Shown here piece by piece: positions 39,771 to 50,139 of a DNA stretch of 56,689 nt. The stretch is from Pseudozyma flocculosa PF-1. Its lineage: Eukaryota; Basidiomycota; Ustilaginomycetes; Ustilaginales; Ustilaginaceae. The notes beneath the pieces were generated by a model that was not told where the DNA came from, did not search any database, and was given only the letters and a program-made list of their open reading frames with translations. The stretch is taken from assembly GCF_000417875.1 (NCBI RefSeq), contig NW_006920890.1, forward strand, positions 155,399-212,087, in the 5' to 3' direction. Numbering within the stretch: the stretch's first letter is position 1; every line of letters starts with the position of its first letter. Position numbers and translations under genes: made by a program.

Positions 39771-42265
39771 GACTACATAAGGGAGACGATCGAGTCGGCC
39801 GGTCCAAGCGGTGGATAGGATCGCGTTTGGGCCGCGTTGGGCCCGCGCTACAATAACTGCCACGAAAAGGTGCACAAAATTGGCGCTGTGGCCCAGACTA
39901 CTCGAAGGAGCCACTCCCGACCAGTCCGGGTGGCCTAGTCGCTCAGTCGGTCAATCAGGTCGATTTGGCCGGTCCCGGGCCTTTGCTCTCTCTCCTCGCT
40001 CTCCATGAGATCACGTAGCCTCGCCGAGCACAGGGCAAGGCAGGTCCGGCAGTGATGTGTCCCAGGGCCTCATCGCCCACGCCCAGGCTGGCCGGGCCTG
40101 CCAGCCACGACGCGCGACGCCACGCCACCGCCACGTGTGCGATCTGCAACGGTGTCGGCCTCGCTTTCCAGCTCCGACTCGCAGCGCAGCACTGCGTTGT
40201 CCGACACCTTCCAGCCACGTATGGCCTGCAGCCAAATCGGTTGATGGACACCTTGCGTCCGCATCCGTCCCGACCCGGTGCTCCAAGGGCGGGCCCAGAA
40301 CGGCGACACCATGGGCGCTCATTGCTCTGCCTGCTTGCGATACGTCGACGAGTCATGCCAGGTAAGTACCGTACCCTCGGCGGAGGGTCAGCAGCGATGA
40401 TCTCTGATCTCTCGCTCGGGCATCAAGCTGTCAGGCGGCTTCACCGTACCTCGCGTTGTTGCGCCACCCGCCAAATTGCCCAGGACCCTTGCATGGGCTT
40501 TCCCGCCAAGAGAAAGCAAGCAAGCAAGCAAAGGCGGGTCGTCGCCGTCCTGGCCTGGCCTGGCTTGGACTGGCAGGTCGTCCGCCATGCCGTCCTGGCC
40601 TTTAAACTCCACGAGCGACACGAGGTGGGCCGGCGTTTGCCCTCGACCTCCTTGCTTGCCTGACTGGCCAACTCGGCTTCCATCTGCCGCCCCTCGCTCA
40701 GGTCGTGAACGACTGGTCAGCCGGTGGCTGGGCGTCATCTCGCGACAGGGGACGACACGGACATGCTTACACCATACGGTATATCGTGGCCGCCCTCCTT
40801 GAACCTTGCCCCTGACCGGCGGATCTGGGGCGCAAATCAGATCTCATAGAGCCCTTGCTTGATCGCTTCGACGGCCGAGCCGGCACCGGGCCCTTGCTCG
40901 CTCGCTCGCCAGGCGCGCCACGGACAGTGCCAATTCGACGGCGCGATCCCCTGCACTGAGCGGCATCACCTCAAAGGCCCCTCCTCTGGTGGTTGCCCAG
41001 CTCGCAGCTACGGCCGAGCCCCGTCGAAAAGAGGCTTGAATGCATGCATGTTTCTCTGGAGCGGGAAGCTAAGGTCTAACCTGGAAGGGCGCCCCATCGG
41101 ACCTCGAAAGCTGCCGGCCCTTTTCCCGGTCTGGCCCCCGCCCTGTTCTGGACGCCGGCCGGAGGAGGCTAGGGATTTCCCACCCTCTGCGTGGGCGATG
41201 CAGGAGAGCGTGGCTTGGATCTCAGCCAGGAGAGAGCAGAACCAGGCCGGGGCCATGGTCGAGGATCTTTGATCTTTTCCGAACCATGCTCTGCGAATCG
41301 TTAGCCTCGTCGATGGTCGACGAAGCACCGCCGTACCTTCGTGTTTAGCGTACTGCAGCGTGCCAGCGAGCGCACCGATCGCCTCTCGGTCCGCCCCGAA
41401 GAGACCTACAGCAGGAGCCTCCCACGGACGTACGTACGAACATGGTGCCGCATAGGCGTGGCCATGCGTCGACAGACGAGCAGGCAGGCAGACGCACGAC
41501 GATGATGGGAGCAGGCCATGCGCGACCAGGCCAAGCGACCTCGGTGGCGAACCCCCCTGCCGAGTTCGCGTCCCACTACCCCGCCCGCCTGGTCCTTTGC
41601 TTTCTCGCCCATGCAGCAGAGACGGCCTATGGGCTTCTGTAGTCACAGTGCTCTGGCCCAGCTGCTGCTCGCGTTTGTTTGCTTCCTTGACGGAGATGAA
41701 TGCGCCATTGAGGAGCTGCTGCTGCCGACTCCTGCCTTTGCTGCCGCTAGCTCGCCCCTGGCCGGGCGGTCATGCCGGCAACGACGGGCGAAGATAAGCC
41801 ATGTAGCCATGGTGATGGTCTGGCCTCGATGGCGTGGGGTGGGTGCGTCGCATGTAGCCTGCCTGACCAGCTCGGCCTGCCTGCCTGGCGGCCTTCGGTC
41901 GCTGGCTGCGCGCGTATGGAAGCGAGACGAGGCGAGGAGGCAGCGGCCAGGGTGCTGCATGCGAGCGCAGGAAGGTTAAGCGTGCGTGGCGCACACGGCG
42001 CTCCGGCCGCGTCTGCCGTTCGCTCGGCCAGTCAGCCAAACCAGCCTGCCTAGCCTCTGCCTCTGCCTCTGCCTCGCCGCCGTACCATCGCAGCAGCAGC
42101 AGCCTGTCTGGCCTGCGCAGGGGCACGCTAGGTCGCAGGGCGGCGACGCTATGGAACGAGGCGGCGGCCCACCTCCGACGCGCGCGAGCGTGGCAGGCGG
42201 CGTGGCACCATGCAATGGCTCGTGGTCGGTGGGCGCGATTGGGCGGTCAACCTGGCCAGGCCAGG

Positions 42266-42295
42266 CCTAGCCTAGCCTAGCCTAGCCTAGCCTAG
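42266..42295. repeat. (CCTAG)6 pentanucleotide repeat
   Basis: Six perfect copies. Each unit junction contains CTAG, so the array carries six palindromic tetramers. Confidence 0.9.
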
Positions 42296-42672
42296 CCTGC
42301 TGCTGACTTGACTGCGGACGTACTGTACGGGTCGGAGCGACGGAGCGTCGGTCGGTCCGTCGGTCGGTGGGGCGACAGGCGGGCCCCGGAAGCAAGCCGA
42401 ACGGCGCCCTCGAGACTCGGCAGACGACCCGCTGCTGCTGCTGCTGGGTGGCACCTTGCTTGCTTGCCTGCCCAGCCCTGCCTGCTTGATCTGAGCTCGG
42501 GCCGCTCCGTCATGTCGATGCATGCGAAGCTCGTCCGGCCTGGCCTCGCTCGCTCGCTCTCTGTCCCTGGCTGGCCTCTGCCGGTCTTGCTTGGCCCTTC
42601 TCCCCTGCCTCAGCTTTTCTCTCCCTCGCCTCGCCTTTGCGGTCTGTTGCCTGCAGGGCCTCCTTCCAGCAT

Positions 42673-42726
42673 CGACCTCGACCTCGACCTCGACCTCGAC
42701 CTCGACCTCATCCTCATCCTCATCCT
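42673..42726. repeat. (CGACCT)6(CATCCT)3 compound hexamer repeat
   Basis: Six CGACCT units followed directly by three CATCCT units in the pyrimidine-rich stretch before the Galpha gene. Confidence 0.9.
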
Positions 42727-43612
42727 CATCGCTTGCGTTGCCCGTCCGCCCGGTCCGCTGCTCAGCTGCCCTCCGCTCCGAGGCCACGGTGACCGTACCT
42801 CTGCCTGACCCTCCTCCGACTCGCCGCCTGCTAGCGTGCTTCATGCCCGCTCCCGGTCCCACTACTACTCTCCACCTCCTCATCGAACGCTCGCCTGCTT
42901 GACCCCCTCCGGCCGTCTTCACCACCATCGTCACCACCACCACCACCATCCTCGTCAACGTCGTCCAGCCCGCCAGGCCCTCTTTAACTGCTCGGTCCCC
43001 ACTCGACCCTGCACTGCCTGCCCACACGCTGTCCCTGCCCACACGCTGTCCCTTGCCCGACCCTGGTTCCGTCATCGCCACCTTGCCCCACGTCGCTCTC
43101 TTGCTCCAGCGACAGACTACCACCGACGCCCAGCTGCTCCTCTCCCGCTCCACGACAGCCATCGAGCTGCCCAGATCTCGGCGAGCGTTATCAGCGACTC
43201 AAGGATACCCTCGCTGCACCCCTGTCGCCCCGGACCGTGTCGCCATCGCCTCGAGCCTCCTCAGCCAACGCCACGCTCAGCTTCCTCGAGGTATCTCACA
43301 TACAGTATCGCCGCCGAAGCCGCTCTGCTATTCCAGTGGAACACGCCCCAGGCACGCGCAAGCGACAGCGAAAGCGCCCTTTCCTCTCATCCCGCCAGCA
43401 AACCAGCTAGTCAGGCGGCCGCTCAACTGCCGTAATAATCTGGTCCCACCGGCGCCTCGTCGCACAATAAGAGCCCTGAGCAAACGCCCCGGAGGCGGCC
43501 CGTTCCTCAACCTGGCTGGCAGCTCCCGTACTCGCCGCCTCATTCGCCGCTGCGCCTCATTAAAACGCTCCTGCAACCCACCTCGCACCTACACCATACA
43601 AACTCGGCCGCC

Positions 43613-45295
43613 ATGGGCGCGTGCATGTCTGCAGAGCACAGCCAGGAGACGCCAGAGGCCAAGCAGTCGCGGGCCCTCGACAGGCGCATCAAGGATGACG
43701 AAAAGAAGATGTCGAGAGAGATCAAGCTGCTGTTGCTTGGTGAGTTTCCCCCAACCTGGCGCCCGGCGAGCGGCCCGCGGTTCCAGCCACTGACGCTAGT
43801 CTTGCGTCCCCGGACTGGGCTGTCAGGCGCGGGAGAGAGCGGCAAGTCGACGATCCTCAAATCGATGCGCATCATCCACCACATTCCCTTTACGCCCGAG
43901 GAGCGCGAGAACTTCCGGCGCCTCGTCTTCATCAACCTCGTCCTCGGCATGAAGGCCGTCCTGGACGCCATGGAGGAGTGGGGCGGTGAATTCGAAAAGG
44001 ACGAGAACGCCGTGAGTGCCAGCTATTCTCGCCACCGCATACCCTTCATCCCTCCCTGCCTGCTCGGGGCGAGGGAGGAGCTGGGCCGTCTAGGGGGAGC
44101 GTGACTCCACCGTATCTTAGCTCGACTCGGAGCTTGGCCCTGGCTGACTCCCCGACCGTTCCGGCCATGGGTCCGAATGCCTCACCCGTCTCCGCTTTCT
44201 CGACGCGCGCAGGGCCACCTGTCGCTGTTCATCTCGTACCCAGACATTGCCGAGGACGAGCCGTTCCCGCAGACGTACCTCGAGCCGCTCAAGCAGCTGT
44301 GGAAGGACGAGGGGGTGCAGAGCGTCTACAAGCGCGGCAACGAAGCCGCCATTCCGGAAAACATGAGCTACTTCTACGGCGACCTGGCCCGGCTGTTTGG
44401 GCCAGACTATGTGCCGACGGACCTCGACATCCTGCGGTGCCGCAACAAGACGACGGGCATCATCGAGACGACGTTCCCGATAGACGACCGCACCTACCGC
44501 ATCTTTGACGTCGGCGGCCAGCGGTCGGAGCGGAAAAAGTGGATCCACTGCTTTGAAAACGTCACCGCCGTGCTCTTCCTCGTGGCGCTGTCGGGCTACG
44601 ACTCGTGCCTGGTCGAGGACAAGGACTCGAACCAGATGCAAGAGGCGCTGATGCTGTTTGACTCGATCTGCAACAGCAAGTGGTTCGTCCGCACGTCGAT
44701 GATCGTCTTTCTCAACAAGGTCGACATCTTCCGCAGCAAGATCATGCACTCGAGCATATCCCAGTACTTTCCCGACTACGATGGCGACGATGCCGATTTC
44801 AACGCCGCGCGGTCCTACTTCAAGCAGCGCTTTGTGCGCCTCAATCGCTCGACGACCAAGGAAATCTACCCGAGTTTCACCAATGCGACGGACCCGTCGC
44901 TCCTCAAGATCGTCATGACCTCGTGAGTCGAGTCGGGCGCTGCGTCGTACGTTGGTCTTGCGCTCTGCGCTTGCTTGCTGACCTCTGATCTGGTCCCTCG
45001 ATCCTCGACCGGCGGTGCGTGCCTCTTTGGCAGTGTGACCGACATTATCCTAACAAACAAGTGAGTGACGGGCACGACCCTCCCTTGTGCTTGTCGCGTG
45101 GCGTGCATGGACTTGTTGCTGACCGCCTTTGTCGACACCCTTCGACACCCTTGGCCGCCCCCCTTCGTCCTCGTCCCGACACAGCCTGAGAGAGAGTGAG
45201 TTGCGGATCCCCTGTGACCCTCGCTGGAGCTCGACCCTGGCTGACCTTTGACACCCTCTCGCTCCTCGTCCGACCCTTCTGCAGTCGTCATCTAG
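43613..45295 (+). CDS. Heterotrimeric G-protein alpha subunit
   Basis: A membrane-bound GTPase that couples seven-TM receptors to cAMP or MAPK signalling. Model: join(43613..43739,43827..44011,44213..44922,45034..45060,45185..45195,45285..45295), 356 residues, standard for the family. Gly2 and Cys4 (MGACMS) allow myristoylation and palmitoylation. The P-loop GAGESGKS is at 43-50. Switch I Arg181 and Thr184 lie in CRNKTTGI; switch II DVGGQ carries Gln207; NKVD is the guanine-binding motif. The P-loop helix reads ILKSMRIIH where most Galpha have Gln in place of Ser. The last three exons are tiny (27, 11 and 11 nt); they give a C-terminus VTDIILTNNLREIVI. The receptor-contact tail is one residue shorter than in Galpha-i and lacks Cys at the pertussis-toxin position. 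Which fungal Galpha class it belongs to was not determined. Confidence 0.92.
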
Positions 45296-46279
45296 CCGCA
45301 CCAGTCCCCGTCACGGCCGCCTCTGCAGTTGATACCACATTCGCTTGCCTCTACTCGACATCTAGCCCCCCCCTGCTTGCGTCTCTTGTCCCCTTTTGCA
45401 TCATCTCCGCTCTCGACCAACGTCTCTTTACGGGTCCATTGCAGCATTCTCCGTCTCACCACCATCATCGCCCCTTTCCCCCTCTCCCCTCTCCCCTCTC
45501 CCATACTCTTACTGTACTCTAGACGGCGTGTCCTTTGGCCGCCCGTGATCCGCGATTCCCCGCCCCTCGAGCCAGCGCTCGATCCCATCGTCATCGTTCT
45601 CCCCCCCATTCATCGCTTTCGCTCGTCCCTACGTTCCTTTGTTACTCTACTTCTGGCATGTAGGACGTGAACGTCCAGCCCGCGTCGTCGATTGGCTAAT
45701 AGATCACCCGAGTTGAGCGCAGGGGGGGCCGGGAGCACCGAGGGCGAGCCCGGGCGGGAGACGTCGAGACGCCGGTGGGGTGGCCCGGCAGGCGGCCGCT
45801 GCTGCCTTGCTGTCAGCGCGAGGAGGGGTACGATGGTGAGTCTCGATGGATTGCAGGCGCGCGGTGTCGAGAGGCAAGGGCGGGCGGATTGGCTTCCATG
45901 TTGCCGGTGTTCGGGTGTCTCGGTCCGTCGACTAGCCTGGTGAGGGGATTGCTGCTGCGGCTCTCCTTGGCCAGCGCCTGCGTCTTCGAGCAGGGATCCT
46001 GACCCGTCTGGCTGCGGAGACAGATGCTCTGCGTCTGATCGGGGGCGCGCCGGACTGCGAGGCCAGGCGAGGCGACGAGCCCTCTTTGCGTCAAGACCTA
46101 TCGACTTCGCAGCGCGGTGGAGACCCGCAGAGCGGCATTCGACGGTCTGATGGGTATAAAAACGGCGGTAGCCGTTGGCGAGCGGCGAGCTGGTCGTCGC
46201 AGGGGTATCGGCCGGCGGTCGTGCTGGCAAGGATGCGACGGCTGCCGGTGCTTGGGTTGACGGGGACAGCATCGACAGC
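45296..46279. other. Convergent spacer between Galpha and POP5
   Basis: About 1 kb between two 3' ends. The first 370 bases are C/T-rich, the likely Galpha 3' region. No gene is supported; the long minus-strand frame overlapping POP5 out of frame is a GC artefact. Confidence 0.55.
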
Positions 46280-46798
46280 TCAGGATACAGCGCTGATGGC
46301 CTTTGCGCTGGCCTCGAGGAGCTTTGTCGTCTGGTCGTTGTCGCCGCCGCCGCCGCCGCCGCCGCTGGCCGAATTGGACTTGGAAGACGAGCGCTGACCC
46401 TTGAGCTGGAGGATACGGATCTTGTCGAGCTCCATCGCCCTCTTCTGCAGCTTCTTGATGGTGCCGCCGAGGTGCGTGACGCGTACCCGGAGCGGGGTGC
46501 CGCCGGGCCCGCCATCGGGGTGGGTCGACGAGACGAGGGTGGCGGCGGCCCAGACGACCTTTGCGCCTTCGCGGGCGCAGCGGACGATGGCGGTGCCCGT
46601 GTGGGTCGAGTAGTACTTGCACACGAGCGATCCGCCGAGCGCGCCCGAGGCTGCGTCGCCAAAGTTTGTCGAGAGCGAGGCGCGCAGCAGCTTGGTCACG
46701 CTCTGGGGCGTCAGCGACGGGTGCGCCGCGGCGGCGGAGGCGGTGCTGGAGCGCGTGTCGAGAGAAAGGAGGAGCCAGCGGTTCTTGAAGCGTACCAT
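46280..46798 (-). CDS. POP5: POP5, RNase P / RNase MRP protein subunit
   Basis: A nuclear and nucleolar protein subunit needed for tRNA 5' processing (RNase P) and rRNA processing (RNase MRP). A single exon of 172 residues; family members are about 140-175. The N-terminus MVRFKNRWLLLSLD is the classic POP5 start. Further family features are LRASLSTNFGDAASGAL, then VCKYYSTHTGTAIVRCARE, then VWAAATLV, and LRVRVTHLGGTIKKLQKRA. The tail is Ser/Gly-rich. ATG 46798 was chosen over upstream in-frame ATGs because homology begins exactly there. The gene is divergent from the RBR ligase with 487 bases between starts. Confidence 0.93.
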   Translation of the reverse strand: MVRFKNRWLLLSLDTRSSTASAAAAHPSLTPQSVTKLLRASLSTNFGDAASGALGGSLVCKYYSTHTGTAIVRCAREGAKVVWAAATLVSSTHPDGGPGGTPLRVRVTHLGGTIKKLQKRAMELDKIRILQLKGQRSSSKSNSASGGGGGGGDNDQTTKLLEASAKAISAVS

Positions 46799-47285
46799 GG
46801 CGAATCGGCTGTCTGTTGCAGAGAGAGAACTAGAGTGGGAGGGAAAGAGTAGAAGGGGGAGTGGAAGGGGGGCAGCGTGTGTGAGCAGGGAGAGGGTGGG
46901 GAAGAGGAGGAAGCCTCCAACGAGGTGGCAGCTGCAAACCGACTCGAGGTCGAGAAGAAAGAGCGACCTTTGGACTTTTTCGCAGCAGCCAAGCCGGGCC
47001 AGGCAGCAACCCAAAACCCAAAACCTGGCCTCCACTTTGGCCGGGCGGGTGTTGGGCAACCCTGCCTCAAACTCGACTGAGCCACGCACACCCCCCCGGC
47101 CTCGCAACTTCCCGCCGCCACCCTCTCTACTCGACCTCGTCCTCGACCTCGCCAGTCAACCCCCTACTACTACCTCGCCCTTCGCAACTCTGCCCTTCGA
47201 ATCACATGCAGCACACTCGCTCCCGTCGCCACCACGACAACGGCCACACAAACTTTCTGCCCCGATAGCAACACCGAGTGCCACC
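46799..47285. promoter_or_regulatory. Divergent promoter region of POP5 and RBR ligase
   Basis: A compact 487-base region between two outward-facing start codons. The RBR side is C/T-rich before its ATG. No named site was recognised. Confidence 0.55.
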
Positions 47286-49859
47286 ATGGCGGCCGCCTCG
47301 TCCTCCTCCCCGACCTCGACCGCCGCGCCACAAGACGAGTGCAACCAGATGCAGCAAGACGAGATCCTCGCTCTCGACTCAATTTACAACGACCCTTCGC
47401 TCGGCAGCGACACCGCCGCCGCTGCTGCTTCCACGTCGACCGCAAAGGGCGAGGCACACGCCAGCCAAGACACCCGTGCACGCCTCGTCATCGAGCGCAA
47501 CCAGCCCGGCTCGCCACCCATCCTCTGCCTCGTCCTGCCCGTACTGCTCCCCCGTCTAACGAAAATACAGGTCACATCCATATGGCCGCAGCCCTCCGCA
47601 ACACAGCCTCTTGGCGTCAACCCAGGAGCGCCGTGCCTCAAACCCACCGCCACAGCCTTTCAACCCAAGGCTAAGTCTACTGCGCCGACACCACAGGGCC
47701 TCGAAGACGGCGTGGCACAACTACATCTCAACCTGCAAGTGCATCAGAAGAACAGCTCGTCGGCGCCAACGAATGGCCTCAACGGGCTCCCTCCCAAGCC
47801 CAGCGGGCAAGCTCGACCTCGTGCTCCGCCACCGCAACGCCCGACCGACGCCGGCAGCCCAGAGATGACCGGCTCGAGGCGCAGCAGGGGCAAGGGCAAA
47901 GGCAGACGAGAACCGTGCGGCAAGAAGAGCGAGCAACCACATGTCAATGGCGTCGCAACAATCGGGCCGGAAGGCGCAGATCCAATGTCACCCGCTTTGA
48001 GGGCTGCGGCCGGAGGCCAGGTAGCGCCTCCCTCCAAACCACCAGCGGCTGCATCATCGCCGTCTGGCTCTCGTGCGACCGACGCCCCGATAGCTTCGGC
48101 AATCACGCCAATCCTGCCAGCAAGACCGCCCACGATACGGAAGCTGCCACCGCTGGCACATCTGCCGCCCGTCGTACTCCGAGTCCGGCTGCCTGCAACG
48201 TATCCCCTGCAAACGGCGCCGGAGCTCCTGTCGCTCGAGGCGGCATGGCTGTCGAAGGGCGTTGGTGGCGGCGGCTCGCCTTCACTCTGGATTCAAAGGC
48301 GGCTGCAGGAGCAGTACGACGAGCTAGGCGGCAGCGAAGTGCTGTGGGCCTGGGCACAGTGGCTCGCCGAAGGCATGTGGGAAGAGCTGCTCCTCGCGCC
48401 CGGCTCCACTTCCCCGGCCGATCTGCCGTTTTCGGCCCACCACGACGGCGCCCAGGCTGCGGACGCCTGTGAGCTCGCGTTCGACGAGTACCTTGCGTCG
48501 CCTGACGACACGCCGCTGCTGGCCGCCACGCTGCTGTCGCACTCGCGCCTATGCACGCGCGACGATTTCGACACGTCGTCGTTTGATTGCGGCATCTGCC
48601 TCGAGAACCGCAAGGGGCGCAAGTGCACTCGGCTCGAAGGGTGCGGCCACGTGTTCTGCTCCGAGTGCCTGGTCGCCTATCTCTCGATGCTGGTCGACGA
48701 GGGCTTTCATCGCCAGGCCAAGCGCTGCCCGGACCCGGAGTGTGTCAAGATGCGCGGCGAAATGGAGAAGCGCGGCGAGGATCCCGAGGCCGACGCTGCA
48801 ATGGCATCGTCGTCGTCGTCGTCGTCGACGCCAGGTGCTCGTCGGGCTGACGACGACGGCGACAACAACGATGCGGCACCGTCCGCCTCGGCCACGCCTC
48901 CTCGGGCAGCGACGGTGCGCGGCTCCATTAGCCGGCCTGAGCTCGCCACGATTCTGACGCCCGAACAGCTCCACCGCTTGGACCGGCTGACGACCAAGGC
49001 TCGCCTCGAGTCGGACCCGAGCATCACCTACTGCCCGCGCTCCGACTGCCAATCCGCCGTGGTGCGCAAGCCGGGCGACGAGGGCATCTGGGAGCGCTTC
49101 CGGCAGTGCCAAGAGTGCGGCATGAGCTTCTGCGCGTGGTGCGGCCGCAGCTGGCACGGCACCAACCCGTGCCCCGTGTCGTTCCACGCCGACCTGGTGC
49201 AAAAGTACCGCGGCCTCGCCGACGGCAGCGACGAGAAGCGCCAGATGGAGCTGAGCTTTGGCAAGGCGACGCTGCTCAAGCTCGTGGAAAAGTGGGAGGA
49301 GGAGGAAAAGACGAGGCAGTGGATGAAGGACTTTACCACGCCCTGCCCGACCTGCAGCATCTGCATCGAAAAGAGCTACGGGTGCAACCAGTTGAGTACA
49401 GCATGCCCGCGGGGCGCCGGTCGGATCCGTCAGGCTAGGGAGCGGTCGAGTGGCTGACCACCCTGCCTCCCCTCCTCTTCTCTCCCTCTCGCGTCCTCCT
49501 GTCTCGAACAGCATGACCTGCCAGTCGTGCAGGACGCACTACTGCTACCTCTGCGGCAAGTCCATCAGCGCCACCAATCCTTATCTCGTAAGTCTTCTCC
49601 CTCTCGCCCTCGCCCTCGCCCTCGCCCTTGCTCTCGCTATCTCCTCTGTCCGCTCCGCATCGCCAAATCCTGCACCGACATCTCGCTGACATCCCGCACC
49701 TGGCACCGCATCCGCACCGCTGCGCAGCACTTTAACACGCCCGGCGCCGGTTGCTACAACCGCCTCTTTGACGGCCTCATGCCCGGCGCGCCCCAGGTCG
49801 ACGAAGACGGCCGGCCCATTGACATGGCCGACCTCATTCCGTGGGAGGAGATCCTTTGA
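47286..49859 (+). CDS. RWD-RBR E3 ubiquitin ligase (RNF14/Itt1-like)
   Basis: A RING-between-RING ligase that passes ubiquitin through a RING2 cysteine. Model: join(47286..49390,49512..49587,49728..49859), 770 residues. An RWD domain starts near residue 17 (ECNQMQQDEILALDSIYNDP) and resumes after about 200 inserted Pro/Ser/Lys-rich residues at VVLRVRLPATYPLQTAPEL. RING1 begins at Cys435 (CGICLENRKGRKCTRLEGCG). The IBR follows (YCPRSDCQSAVV, CQECGMSFCAWCG). RING2 is CPTCSICIEKSYGCNHMTC with predicted catalytic Cys700; the first intron interrupts the next His codon. The last exon encodes HFNTPGAGCYNRLFDG, typical of RNF14/Itt1 C-termini. The first donor is GTTGAG, a weak form. The upstream in-frame ATG at 46617 was rejected because it overlaps POP5. 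Confidence 0.9.
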
Positions 49860-49981
49860 TCCAGCGCAGCTCGACTGCAACTGCAATCGAAAGCTGCATC
49901 CCCGGCGTAGTCGTCCCGCCAGTCCCATGGATCCATAGCAGTGGCGGCTCGAGTGGCAGGTGGAAAAAATGAGAATCTCGC

Positions 49982-49987
49982 AAAAAA
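49982..49987 (-). terminator. RNA polymerase III terminator of tRNA-Asp copy 2
   Basis: Six T on the minus strand, six bases after the discriminator base of the tRNA. Confidence 0.85.
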
Positions 49988-49992
49988 GGAAG

Positions 49993-50096
49993 CTCCAAAT
50001 CCGGGAATCGAACCCGGGTCTGCACCGGTCACCTCCTCGGCGAAGAGGGGCCCGCAGAGTGACAAGGTGCCGTCATAGCCACTAAACTAATTCGGA
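49993..50096 (-). tRNA. tRNA-Asp (anticodon GTC) with a 32-nt intron, copy 2
   Basis: Acceptor, anticodon and T stems are the same as in copy 1, and the anticodon GTC is at 50063-50061. The intron is 50059-50028 (32 nt) after position 37. Its end GTGAC can pair with GTCAC covering the anticodon. Relative to copy 1, exons differ by a single D-loop base (C to T), whereas the introns differ in several positions and in length. It lies 133 bases downstream of the RBR stop on the opposite strand. Confidence 0.95.
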
Positions 50097-50125
50097 GGCT
50101 TGTGAAAGGCGAGCTGAAATGAACA

Positions 50126-50139
50126 TACATAAATAATAT
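50126..50139 (-). promoter_or_regulatory. AT-rich TATA-like element upstream of tRNA-Asp copy 2
   Basis: Minus-strand ATATTATTTATGTA, about 30-43 bases before the first tRNA base, at the same relative place as the TATA-like element of copy 1 in otherwise GC-rich DNA. Confidence 0.55.

Larger units (their letters stand above)
39771..43612. other. Gene-poor 3.8-kb stretch upstream of the Galpha gene
   Basis: No coding region is supported; the open frames are short, Cys/Trp/Arg-rich and without motifs. Sequence contains many GCCTG/CCAGG-type short repeats, a (CCTAG)6 array and a hexamer array. From about 42550 to 43610 the plus strand is strongly C/T-rich, consistent with promoter and long 5' leader of the Galpha gene. 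Confidence 0.55.

Noticed and set aside
42266..42726. CRISPR-like or telomere-like array
   Set aside because: Units are only 5-6 nt, directly adjoining, and do not match telomere repeats or spacer-repeat structure.
45610..46662. 350-residue minus-strand frame overlapping POP5
   Set aside because: It is in another frame from POP5 and is Ser/Arg/Pro-rich, a shadow of the real gene.
46617..47285. Upstream in-frame start of the RBR ligase
   Set aside because: It overlaps POP5 on the opposite strand and removes the shared promoter; the RWD domain starts just after ATG 47286.
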